A stretch of DNA of 24,121 nt, taken from positions 1 through 24,121 of the forward strand of contig CAJUGO010000021.1 in assembly GCA_910585865.1 (NCBI GenBank), written 5' to 3'. This document shows, piece by piece, positions 1-6,422 of this stretch. The position numbers were made by a program, and so were the translations under genes. Source of the stretch: an uncultured Ruminococcus sp. GTDB lineage: Bacteria > Bacillota > Clostridia > Oscillospirales > Acutalibacteraceae. Positions within the stretch are counted from its first letter, which is position 1. Each line of letters begins with the position of its first letter. The notes under the pieces are model-generated. The model was given only the letters and a program-made list of their open reading frames with translations, was not told where the DNA came from and made no database searches.

Positions 1-89
1 TATGCTCTCCCGACCTTAAATACTTCCTTGTATCTGGCGGCTACATAGGCAGAAAGCCCCTGCCTAAATCCAGATGGGAGGACAAACAC
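1..89 (+). other. Left-edge stretch with a small hairpin before mazF
   Basis: No complete gene. TAGGCAG (46-52) and CTGCCTA (60-66) form a 7-bp stem with a 7-nt loop just before the ribosome binding site GGGAGG at 76-81. It may end an upstream transcript or be a leader hairpin; it has no U-tract. Frame 3 stays open from the window edge into the mazF frame, and frame 1 closes with a stop at 46-48, so the tail of an upstream gene may be here, but none is recognisable. Confidence 0.4.
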
Positions 90-476
90 ATGGATAGAAT
101 TATTAAGCGTGGCGAAATCTACTACGCAGAGCTTAACCCCGTTATCGGCTCGGAGCAAGGCGGTACACGCCCCGTACTTATCATCTCCAACAACACAGGA
201 AACCGATATAGCCCTACCGTAATTATTGCGGCTATCACAAGCAGGCAGACCAAAAGCAAGATGCCTACGCATTATGACTTGAACGGGGTTAGCGGGCTTC
301 CCGCCGACTCCATTGTTTTATTGGAGCAGATACGCACCATTGACAAGAAACGGCTGAAAGAGCGACTTGCAAGGCTCGACAGCTTAATCATGGAAGCGAT
401 TGTCACGCCGCTACTTATCAGTATTGGCGTGAAAGCAGACAAGCCGCAGGCTGAAAGGAGGGCTTCGGATGTTTGA
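90..476 (+). CDS. mazF: MazF/PemK-family endoribonuclease toxin
   Basis: 128 residues, slightly longer than the usual 110-120. The N-terminal half carries the MazF signature: RGEIYYAELNP at 7-17, GSEQGGTRPVLII at 20-32 and ITSR at 49-52. Arg27 and Thr50 fall where the catalytic Arg and Thr lie in Bacillus MazF. Family members cut single-stranded mRNA at short motifs and are held inactive by a MazE antitoxin. The start at 90 is chosen because GGGAGG sits 8 nt upstream, although the frame is open further left. Its stop overlaps the next gene's start by 8 nt, so the two are translationally linked. No MazE-like antitoxin follows it; any partner would lie left of the window, or one of the HTH proteins could do that job. 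Such genes are common cargo in Firmicutes integrative elements. The last 15 residues look like a non-family extension. Confidence 0.88.
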   Translation: MDRIIKRGEIYYAELNPVIGSEQGGTRPVLIISNNTGNRYSPTVIIAAITSRQTKSKMPTHYDLNGVSGLPADSIVLLEQIRTIDKKRLKERLARLDSLIMEAIVTPLLISIGVKADKPQAERRASDV

Positions 477-723
477 AGATAGAATTGCCACATTAAATAG
501 GGAAACGGAAGCAATACCGAGTATCCCTTATGAAAAGAGGATTTATACCGTTGACGAGATACAGGACATTTTAGGCATTGGGAGAAATTCAGCCTATAAC
601 CTTGTCAAATCTGGTGTGTTCCACAGTGTCCGCATCGGTGGGAATATCCGAATATCAAAAAAGAGCTTTGATGATTGGCTCGATAACCAGATGAACGCCT
701 GTCAAGTGTGCGAAACTGTTTGA
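469..723 (+). CDS. Excisionase-like HTH protein (first copy)
   Basis: 84 residues, one winged HTH of the MerR/excisionase type (HTH_17-like). TVDEIQDILGIGRNSAYNLV at 28-47 gives the two DNA-binding helices, and VRIGGNIRISKKSFDDWL at 54-71 the wing and last helix. AAGGAGG at 455-461 fits the ATG at 469, which overlaps the end of mazF. Its first 14 residues and HTH closely match the protein at 1253, so the two are paralogues. Proteins like this beside an integrase usually act as recombination directionality factors (Xis) or as repressors of element genes. Which of the two applies cannot be decided from sequence. A strong hairpin follows 43 nt after its stop. Confidence 0.8.
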   Translation: MFEDRIATLNRETEAIPSIPYEKRIYTVDEIQDILGIGRNSAYNLVKSGVFHSVRIGGNIRISKKSFDDWLDNQMNACQVCETV

Positions 724-766
724 TGTTTCGGTTTTGCACATTTCACTTTTCCTCTGAAATGACCTA

Positions 767-800
767 CTATATAGCCAAGCAGAAACGCTTGGCTATATAG
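767..800. terminator. Perfect 14-bp inverted repeat between HTH genes
   Basis: CTATATAGCCAAGC (767-780) and its exact complement (787-800) enclose a 6-nt loop. Downstream on + comes CATTTTG, only a weak U-tract, so termination is plausible but not certain. The symmetric site could instead bind the neighbouring HTH proteins. A second short stem, CGGCT (811-815) with AGCCG (820-824), follows before the next ribosome binding site. Confidence 0.5.
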
Positions 801-849
801 CATTTTGTAACGGCTGACGAGCCGAAACAAGGGAACGGAGGAAATGCAG

Positions 850-1293
850 ATGAATAAGAAAAGTATGTCTGTTACGGAAATGAGGAAGCTGCTTGGGATT
901 GGCAAAACGGATTCCTATTGGCTTGTCAAAAAGAATTACTTTGAAACCGTTATTATTGCAGGAAAGATGCGTGTCATGGTGGAGAGCTTTGAGGACTGGT
1001 ATGACAATCAGCTCCACTATAAAAAGGTCAACGGCGACCCGTGCGGTAAGAACTGGACGGCTATTACAATGTCGGTGCAGGAAACAGCCCGTTTGCTTGG
1101 TATATCGGAAGGCTCACTTTATGAACTATTAAAAAAGAAACCGTTTAAGACGGTCAAGGTTGGAATGTATACCCGTATTTACATAGACAGCTTTGAGGAA
1201 TGGCACGGCTCTCAGAGCCGCTATAAAAAGGCTGTCGGACAGGAGGTGCAGAATGTTCGAGGAACAGATTGCGAAACTGAATGGAGCGACTAA
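850..1293 (+). CDS. Tandem double-HTH DNA-binding protein
   Basis: 147 residues made of two consecutive excisionase-type HTH units. The first has SVTEMRKLLGIGKTDSYWLV then ESFEDWYDNQ; the second has SVQETARLLGISEGSLYELL then DSFEEWHGSQ. Each ends in a Y-K-K stretch, as if one unit had been duplicated. An ATG also occurs at 844, but GGAGG at 837-841 would be only 2 nt from it and is 8 nt from the ATG at 850, so 850 is preferred. The 3' end overlaps the next gene by 41 nt. A covalent dimer suggests binding to a two-part site, perhaps the element end or the hairpin at 767-800. Its exact role is not known. Confidence 0.75.
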   Translation: MNKKSMSVTEMRKLLGIGKTDSYWLVKKNYFETVIIAGKMRVMVESFEDWYDNQLHYKKVNGDPCGKNWTAITMSVQETARLLGISEGSLYELLKKKPFKTVKVGMYTRIYIDSFEEWHGSQSRYKKAVGQEVQNVRGTDCETEWSD

Positions 1294-1468
1294 GGAAGCT
1301 CCGCATAAAGCAAGCTATTCTGTTGCAGAAATTCAGCAGATACTTGGTATAAGCCGTCCTACGGCATATAACCTCATCAAGCGGAACGGTTTTCAGAGCA
1401 TCCGCACGGATAAGGGCATCCGAGTAATAAAAACCAGTTTTGATGCTTGGCTTGACAGCAATATTTAA
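1253..1468 (+). CDS. Excisionase-like HTH protein (second copy)
   Basis: 71 residues. The open frame begins at 1193, but AGGAGG at 1241-1246 lies 6 nt before the ATG at 1253. From there the protein starts MFEEQIAKLN, matching the start MFEDRIATLN of the first copy at 469. HTH: SVAEIQQILGISRPTAYNLI; wing and tail: KGIRVIKTSFDAWLD. It lies 13 nt upstream of the integrase start, the usual place for xis, so it is the best excisionase candidate of the three. It overlaps the preceding double-HTH gene, so the genes are probably co-transcribed from at least 850 onward. Confidence 0.8.
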   Translation: MFEEQIAKLNGATKEAPHKASYSVAEIQQILGISRPTAYNLIKRNGFQSIRTDKGIRVIKTSFDAWLDSNI

Positions 1469-1481
1469 GGAGGTGGCGATT

Positions 1482-2861
1482 ATGGCATCAATCGTAAAAA
1501 GAAAAAACCGCTACTCCGTTGTTTACACCTACACGGATGAAAGCGGTGCAAAACGGCAGAAATGGGAAACCTTTGCGACCAATGCGGAAGCAAAGAAGCG
1601 AAAAAAGCAGATTGAATTTGAACAGGATACGGGGACATTCATTCTCCCCACGGCTAAGACGGTCAGCGACTTGCTTGAAGAATATATGTCTATTTACGGC
1701 GTGAACACATGGGCAATGTCAACCTATGAAGCCAGACGGAGCTTGATTTTCAACTATATCAATCCCTTAATCGGTGACTTGAAACTGGACGATATAACGC
1801 CGAGGACAATGGATAAATTCTATCAAAGCCTGCTCACGGTCAAGGCAAAGGTGGTAAACAATCGCAAGCCGAATAATGAGTACCTCACCGCCCATACGGT
1901 CAGAGAAATACACAAGCTGCTCCGAAACGCATTTAACCAAGGCGTGAAATGGGAGCTGATGTCGAGAAATCCCGTACTTAATGCGACACTCCCGAAAGAG
2001 GAACATAAACAGCGTGAAATCTGGACTGCCGAAACGCTTTTCAAAGCCTTGGAGGTCTGCGATGACGATGTTCTGGCGTTGGCATTAAACCTTGCTTTTT
2101 CCTGCTCTCTCCGCATCGGGGAGCTGCTCGGCTTGACTTGGGACTGCATCGACATATCGGAGAGCAGCATTAAGGCAGGCAACGCCTATATCTTTGTGAA
2201 CAAGGAATTGCAGCGGGTAAACCGTGACGCTCTGGAGCAGTTAAGTGAAAAAGGCGTGATACTCAAATTCCCGCCTGCCCTTTCAAGCACCCACACAGCG
2301 TTGGTACTGAAAGAGCCGAAAACCAAAACGAGCGTCCGAAAGATATTCCTGCCGAAAACGGTAGCCGAAATGCTTGTGAAACGCTATGAGGAAGTTGAAA
2401 ATCTCAAAGAACTGTTTGGCGAAGAATACACCGACTATAATCTGGTATTTGCTTCGTCCTGCGGCAGACCCATAGAGGGACAGGTCATCAATCGGGCATT
2501 GAAAAAGCTCATTGATGATAACGACCTGCCGCCCGTGGTGTTCCACAGCTTCCGACATTCCAGTATCACATATAAGCTGAAGCTCAACGGCGGCGATATG
2601 AAATCGGTGCAGGGCGATTCTGGACACGCACAGGTTAAAATGGTGGCTGATGTGTATTCTCATATCATAGACGATGATAGACGGCTGAACGCACAACGGT
2701 TTGAGGAACAGTTCTACCAGACAAAGGAAACTCCGCAAGCCGAAGAAGCACAGCAGAAAACAGAGCCATCGGTATCACCGACAGACCAAGAAATGCTGTT
2801 GAAGCTGCTTGCTAATCCAGAGATGGCAACGCTTTTGAAGTCGTTAGCGAAAAATTTGTAA
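1482..2861 (+). CDS. int: Tyrosine site-specific integrase
   Basis: 459 residues from the ATG at 1482, chosen because AAGGAGG lies 8 nt upstream; an in-frame ATG at 1440 has no such site. The N-terminus (about 1-50, basic, SIVKRKNRYSVVY) fits the arm-binding domain, about 60-170 is the SAM-like core-binding domain, and about 180-400 is catalytic. Active-site residues visible: Arg211 (SLRIGELLG), His355 and Arg358 (HSFRH), His382 (GHAQ) and nucleophile Tyr392 (VYSHI). The full set is present, so the enzyme should be active. The last 50 residues are a polar, Gln/Glu-rich tail. It recombines DNA to integrate and excise the element; the tRNA-Arg remnant 357 nt downstream is the expected target. 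Confidence 0.95.
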   Translation: MASIVKRKNRYSVVYTYTDESGAKRQKWETFATNAEAKKRKKQIEFEQDTGTFILPTAKTVSDLLEEYMSIYGVNTWAMSTYEARRSLIFNYINPLIGDLKLDDITPRTMDKFYQSLLTVKAKVVNNRKPNNEYLTAHTVREIHKLLRNAFNQGVKWELMSRNPVLNATLPKEEHKQREIWTAETLFKALEVCDDDVLALALNLAFSCSLRIGELLGLTWDCIDISESSIKAGNAYIFVNKELQRVNRDALEQLSEKGVILKFPPALSSTHTALVLKEPKTKTSVRKIFLPKTVAEMLVKRYEEVENLKELFGEEYTDYNLVFASSCGRPIEGQVINRALKKLIDDNDLPPVVFHSFRHSSITYKLKLNGGDMKSVQGDSGHAQVKMVADVYSHIIDDDRRLNAQRFEEQFYQTKETPQAEEAQQKTEPSVSPTDQEMLLKLLANPEMATLLKSLAKNL

Positions 2862-2868
2862 AATATAA

Positions 2869-2902
2869 AGGGGCAATCCGTGATAGGATTGTCCCTCGTT
2901 TT
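2869..2902 (+). terminator. Rho-independent terminator after int
   Basis: AGGGGCAATCC (2869-2879) pairs with GGATTGTCCCT (2886-2896) across a 6-nt loop, with one G-U pair, followed by CGTTTT. It lies 7 nt after the integrase stop and ends the toxin-HTH-int transcript. Confidence 0.85.
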
Positions 2903-3217
2903 ACATAGCCTTATTGCAAAATCGGCGGGAATATGCTAATATATGCACAGTAATTTTCTGATTAAGCTGTAAGGCAAATAGATAACACAAAGCGGTACGA
3001 GTAAACAAATATCTATATAGGATAGACCCAATTTGACACCGCAACAAATCCCCAATTACAAGCTCGGTGCTAATTGCCTGCAAAATACAGAGGTTAAAAA
3101 CATATAAAATTAGCAGAAAAACAGAGGTACGAGATAACATTCGTAAGCCGTGAAAAGCCAGTAGATACGGGGATTATCCAACACTATGAGGGAGTTGACT
3201 AATAGCGTATAGCGTCA
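2903..3217. other. Non-coding element end with short repeats
   Basis: About 315 bp between the int terminator and the tRNA remnant. No convincing gene. Short direct repeats are visible: GGTACGAG at 2994-3001 and 3126-3133, ACAGAGGT at 3087-3094 and 3121-3128, and TAGCGT twice just before the core (near 3203 and 3210). Repeats next to an attachment core are typical arm-type integrase or Xis binding sites; that role is inference. An open frame on the minus strand here lacks a ribosome binding site and family resemblance. Confidence 0.5.
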
Positions 3218-3262
3218 CTCCTAAGCGAAAGGTCGGGGGTTCGAATCCCTTTTGGCACGCCA
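3218..3262 (+). other. Attachment site: 3' part of tRNA-Arg(CCU)
   Basis: The sequence folds as the 3' part of a tRNA. Anticodon loop CTCCTAA (3218-3224, anticodon CCT), 3' anticodon strand GCGAA, variable loop AGGTC, T-stem GGGGG with CCCTT around loop TTCGAAT (3240-3246), acceptor strand TTGGCAC (3252-3258), discriminator G and encoded CCA ending at 3262. The expected 5' partner of the anticodon stem (TTCGC) is absent: CGTCA stands there, so host tRNA sequence ends at or near the anticodon loop. This marks the crossover region and the element/host boundary. The intact gene should have a 5' acceptor strand GTGCCAA. Confidence 0.85.
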
Positions 3263-3336
3263 GATTCTAAAATGTCTTACAAGTTATGATATGTACCTAC
3301 AACTTTGGATACACTATTTTATAACTTAGGCACAAC

Positions 3337-3377
3337 AAATGGATGTTCTCCTGTGAAATACAGGAAAACATCCATTT
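3337..3377 (+). terminator. Terminator downstream of the tRNA-Arg remnant
   Basis: AAATGGATGTT-C-TCCTG (3337-3353) pairs with CAGGA-A-AACATCCATTT (3361-3377), a 17-position stem with one mismatch and a 7-nt loop, then CATTTTAG. It is probably the original terminator of the tRNA-Arg gene, left on the host side of the junction. It may also serve nrdG from the right. The rest of 3263-3562 is AT-rich and shows nothing else supportable. Confidence 0.75.
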
Positions 3378-3562
3378 CATTTTAGCCCTAATCCGCTTAT
3401 AATTATAATAATCTATATATTCTATTCGTCAACTGCTTTAGACAATGCTTCACTTGAATCATACTTTTTTCATATACATAATATATCGTTTTTTAGTCTT
3501 CAAAAGAATGTTTCCAATGATATTTTTTCTTTGGATGGTTTCCAAACAACTCAATGCTCCGC

Positions 3563-4087
3563 TTAAAATAAATTGAATAAAATTACCGATTCCTGCTCCA
3601 ATGATTTTTTGACATCAATTATACGTTGATTTGAAGAGCCCCTGAATGACAGGCTTATGTCATAAAGTTCCTGTTTAAACTCACCGTCAACAAGAACATC
3701 TATTAACGAAAGCATCTCATCGGTATATTCACACCTTGCACGGCTTTCTTTTAACAGTTCTTCATCAAACAAATATCCTGTATAACACCATATAGTTTTA
3801 TTTGGATATAATTCCTTAACACGCTTAAGAAATGGAAGCAATGCTTGCTGATTGCTTGGCTCAAACGGTTCACCACCAAGCAAAGAAAGTCCGTCAACAT
3901 AATCTAATGCAAGATTTTTAAATATTGTATTCTCGGCATCCTTTGTAAAAGGTTTACCGTAATCAAAATTCCATGTTTCTGCATTAAAACAGTTTTTGCA
4001 ATGATGTGTACATCCTGAAACAAACAGAGAGACTCTTATCCCCTCTCCGTTAGCTATATCACAAGTTTTTATTTCTCCGTAATTCAT
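3563..4087 (-). CDS. nrdG: Anaerobic ribonucleotide reductase activating enzyme
   Basis: 174 residues, normal for NrdG. It is a radical SAM enzyme that puts the glycyl radical on NrdD, using a [4Fe-4S] cluster and S-adenosylmethionine in the cytoplasm. The cluster motif is Cys26-x3-Cys30-x2-Cys33 (GCTHHCKNCF), followed by the LLGGEPF glycine-rich motif that binds SAM. The start codon overlaps the nrdD stop by one base (TGATG), so nrdG is translationally coupled to nrdD and shares its transcript. The C-terminus is short and hydrophobic (ILFNLF) but the core is complete. Confidence 0.96.
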   Translation of the reverse strand: MNYGEIKTCDIANGEGIRVSLFVSGCTHHCKNCFNAETWNFDYGKPFTKDAENTIFKNLALDYVDGLSLLGGEPFEPSNQQALLPFLKRVKELYPNKTIWCYTGYLFDEELLKESRARCEYTDEMLSLIDVLVDGEFKQELYDISLSFRGSSNQRIIDVKKSLEQESVILFNLF

Positions 4088-6258
4088 CAGAGATGAAGCA
4101 CCCTTTCCTGAATTTCCTGCGTTCTTCCCTGATTCCAGAACTGAGTACCGATATATCCGCAGGTTCTTCTTGCAACGTTCATTTTATCCTGATTGCGGTT
4201 ACCGCACTTAGGACACTCCCATAAAAGCTTTCCATTATCCTCAACAATCCGGATTTCACCGTCGAATCCGCACTCCTGACAGTAATCACTCTTTGTATTT
4301 AACTCCGCATACATAATATTATCATAGATAAACTTGATAACCTGTAATACCGCAGGAATATTATTCTGCATATTCGGCACTTCAACATAGCTGATAGCTC
4401 CGCCAGGTGAAAGAGCCTGAAACTCGGATTCCAGCTTCAGTTTACTAAAGGCATCAATCTGTTCAGAAACATGAACATGATAGCTGTTTGTAATATAGTT
4501 TTTATCTGTTACACCTTTAATGATTCCAAAACGCTTTTGCAGACATTTTGAAAACTTATAAGTAGTGCTCTCAAGCGGTGTTCCGTACAGACTGTAGTCA
4601 ATATTTTCTTCTTTTTTCCACTTTGCACAATAGTCATTAAGCTTCTGCATTATCTGAAGACCAAGCTCTTTTCCTTCATCTTCAGTAAGCTTTTTGCCGT
4701 TAAGACTGTAAACACATTCCCAAAGACCTGCATAACCCAGTGACAGAGTTGAATAACCTCCGTGCAGGAGTTTATCTATTTTCTCTCCCTTTTTAAGCCT
4801 TGCAAGAGCACCGTACTGCCAAAGTATAGGGGCCGCATCAGAGAGCGTCCCCGTAAGACGTTCGTGACGGCACTGAAGGGCTCTGTGACACAGCTCCATG
4901 CGCTCGTCAAATATCTGCCAGAATCTGTTCAGATCCTTTCCGGCACTCAATCCAATGTCAATTAGATTTACGGTTACGACACCCTGATTAAACCTTCCGT
5001 AATACTTAGGCTTGCCGTTTTCATCAACATAAGGAGTCAAAAAGCTTCTGCATCCCATACAGGTATAGCAATGACCTTCGCCATTTTTATCAATTTTATT
5101 CTGAAGCATAACTTTTTCGGAAATATAATCCGGTACCATTCTCTTGGCTGTACACTTTGCGGCAAGCTCTGTAAGATACCAATACTTGCTTTCTTCCGAA
5201 ATATTATCCTCTTCAAGTACATAAATAAGCTTTGGAAACGCCGGAGTCACCCATACACCGGCCTCATTCTTAACTCCCTTATGGCGCTGTTTCAAGGTTT
5301 CTTCTATAATTAATGCAAGATCTTTCTTTTCCTGCTCATTTTTAGCTTCATTGAGATACATAAATACTGTAACAAACGGTGCCTGACCATTGGTAGTAAG
5401 CAAAGTTACAACCTGGTACTGAATAGTTTGGACGCCTCTGTTCACTTCTTTACGCAGGCGACCTTCAATAATATCATTTATCTTTTCCTCTGATACCTCG
5501 CATCCCAGTTCTGCAATCTCAGCTAAGGTCTCCCGGCGTATCTTCTCACGCGACACCTGAACAAACGGAGCAAGGTGAGCAAGACTGATACTTTGACCGC
5601 CGTACTGATTGCTTGCAACCTGTGCGATAATCTGAGTAGCAATATTACACGCTGTTGAAAAACTATGCGGTTTCTCAATTAATGTATCGCTGATAACAGT
5701 TCCGTTCTGAAGCATATCCTCAAGATTTACAAGGTCACAATTGTGCATATGCTGTGCAAAATAGTCTGAATCATGAAAATGGATAATTCCCTGCCTGTCA
5801 GCCTCTACAATATCAGGCGGAAGCAACATTCTGCGTGTAAGGTCACGGCTTACCTCGCCTGCCATATAATCACGCTGTACACTGTTTACAGCAGGATTCT
5901 TGTTTGAATTCTCCTGCTTTACTTCCTCATTATTGCATTCAATAAGAGACAAAATGCGATTGTCGGTTGTATTGGCTTTACGAATAAGAGAACGATTATA
6001 ACGGTATCTTACATATTTCCTGGCAAGATCAAATGCGCCTTTTGCCATTAACTGATCTTCAACCATATCCTGTATTTCTTCTACCGACACTGCTCTTTTT
6101 ATCTTTTTGCATTTATATTCAACATAATCTGCGATATCATTAATCTGTTCTTCAGTCAAAAATCTTTGCTCTGATGCCTCATTTGCTTTTTTTATCGCAT
6201 TAATAATTTTAACAATATTAAATTCTTCTTCCGAACCGTTTCGCTTAATAATTTTCAT
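4087..6258 (-). CDS. nrdD: Class III anaerobic ribonucleotide reductase
   Basis: 723 residues, full length. It reduces ribonucleoside triphosphates to deoxynucleotides without oxygen, using a glycyl radical. Order: ATP-cone allosteric domain (about 1-95), ten-stranded barrel core (about 120-640), zinc ribbon with Cys660, Cys663, Cys682 and Cys685, then the radical loop RTCGYIG with Gly701 as the probable radical site. The C-terminus after Gly701 (GTQFWNQGR) is close to the family pattern. The start at 6258 has AAGGA about 10 nt upstream. Its promoter overlaps that of the divergent Crp/Fnr gene and carries NrdR-box-like sites, so it is probably repressed by NrdR when deoxynucleotides are plentiful. 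The 5' leader is about 95 nt. Confidence 0.97.
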   Translation of the reverse strand: MKIIKRNGSEEEFNIVKIINAIKKANEASEQRFLTEEQINDIADYVEYKCKKIKRAVSVEEIQDMVEDQLMAKGAFDLARKYVRYRYNRSLIRKANTTDNRILSLIECNNEEVKQENSNKNPAVNSVQRDYMAGEVSRDLTRRMLLPPDIVEADRQGIIHFHDSDYFAQHMHNCDLVNLEDMLQNGTVISDTLIEKPHSFSTACNIATQIIAQVASNQYGGQSISLAHLAPFVQVSREKIRRETLAEIAELGCEVSEEKINDIIEGRLRKEVNRGVQTIQYQVVTLLTTNGQAPFVTVFMYLNEAKNEQEKKDLALIIEETLKQRHKGVKNEAGVWVTPAFPKLIYVLEEDNISEESKYWYLTELAAKCTAKRMVPDYISEKVMLQNKIDKNGEGHCYTCMGCRSFLTPYVDENGKPKYYGRFNQGVVTVNLIDIGLSAGKDLNRFWQIFDERMELCHRALQCRHERLTGTLSDAAPILWQYGALARLKKGEKIDKLLHGGYSTLSLGYAGLWECVYSLNGKKLTEDEGKELGLQIMQKLNDYCAKWKKEENIDYSLYGTPLESTTYKFSKCLQKRFGIIKGVTDKNYITNSYHVHVSEQIDAFSKLKLESEFQALSPGGAISYVEVPNMQNNIPAVLQVIKFIYDNIMYAELNTKSDYCQECGFDGEIRIVEDNGKLLWECPKCGNRNQDKMNVARRTCGYIGTQFWNQGRTQEIQERVLHL

Positions 6259-6341
6259 ATATTCCCTATCCTTTCTAATGTAATACTTCTAAATCATTTA
6301 ACTGCGAAACATATTATACTACAAAAAATTTTATTATACTG

Positions 6342-6370
6342 TTGCGCTTGCAACATTTTTGTTATATAAT
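6342..6370 (+). promoter_or_regulatory. Promoter of the Crp/Fnr gene
   Basis: -35 TTGCGC (6342-6347), 17-nt spacer, -10 TATAAT (6365-6370), about 50 nt before the ATG at 6423. The -35 lies in the palindrome GTTGC-N4-GCAAC (6341-6354), a possible operator, perhaps for the regulator itself (TTG-N6-CAA resembles Crp/Fnr half-sites, but with tighter spacing than an FNR box). Confidence 0.65.
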
Positions 6371-6388
6371 AACAATATATAGTGTCAA
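6361..6388 (-). promoter_or_regulatory. Promoter of nrdDG
   Basis: On the minus strand: -35 TTGACA (6388-6383), 16-nt spacer, -10 TATAAC (6366-6361). The start of transcription would be near 6354, giving a leader of about 95 nt. The -10 overlaps the -10 of the + strand Crp/Fnr promoter, so polymerase can hardly occupy both at once. Confidence 0.65.
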
Positions 6389-6417
6389 AGTAAAAATTCA
6401 CACACATTATGGAGTGG
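6370..6417. promoter_or_regulatory. Tandem NrdR-box-like operators
   Basis: The known NrdR box is ACACWATATATWGTGT. Bases 6370-6385 match it at 14 of 16 positions, and 6402-6417 at 12 of 16. They start 32 bp apart, three helical turns, the spacing typical of paired NrdR boxes. The first lies between the -35 and -10 of nrdD. No nrdR gene is in the window. The second copy is weaker and overlaps the ribosome binding site of the Crp/Fnr gene. Confidence 0.7.
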
Positions 6418-6422
6418 TTATA

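Larger units (their letters stand above)
1..3262. mobile_element. Right end of an integrative element (tRNA-Arg target)
   Basis: Seen: a tightly packed rightward gene set (MazF-like toxin, three HTH proteins, tyrosine integrase), then a non-coding tail, then the 3' part of a tRNA gene at 3218-3262. Integrases of this family commonly recombine into tRNA 3' ends, with int beside the attachment site. Since the remnant lies on the + strand and lacks its 5' half, the element must extend left beyond the window, with the restored intact tRNA-Arg at its far end. Base composition is clearly richer in GC than the host DNA that follows. Whether the element is conjugative, mobilisable or a phage remnant cannot be told here, because no transfer or structural genes are in view. 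Confidence 0.85.

Noticed and set aside
844..849. ATG at 844 as start of the double-HTH gene
   Set aside because: Only 2 nt from GGAGG; the ATG at 850 is 8 nt away and fits better.
2901..3140. 79-codon open frame on the minus strand at the element end
   Set aside because: No ribosome binding site, overlaps the int terminator tail and the repeat region; looks accidental.
3420..3470. Short coding-like stretch on the minus strand (ends SSEALSKAVDE)
   Set aside because: Only about 15 codons between stops, no start or ribosome site; may be chance.
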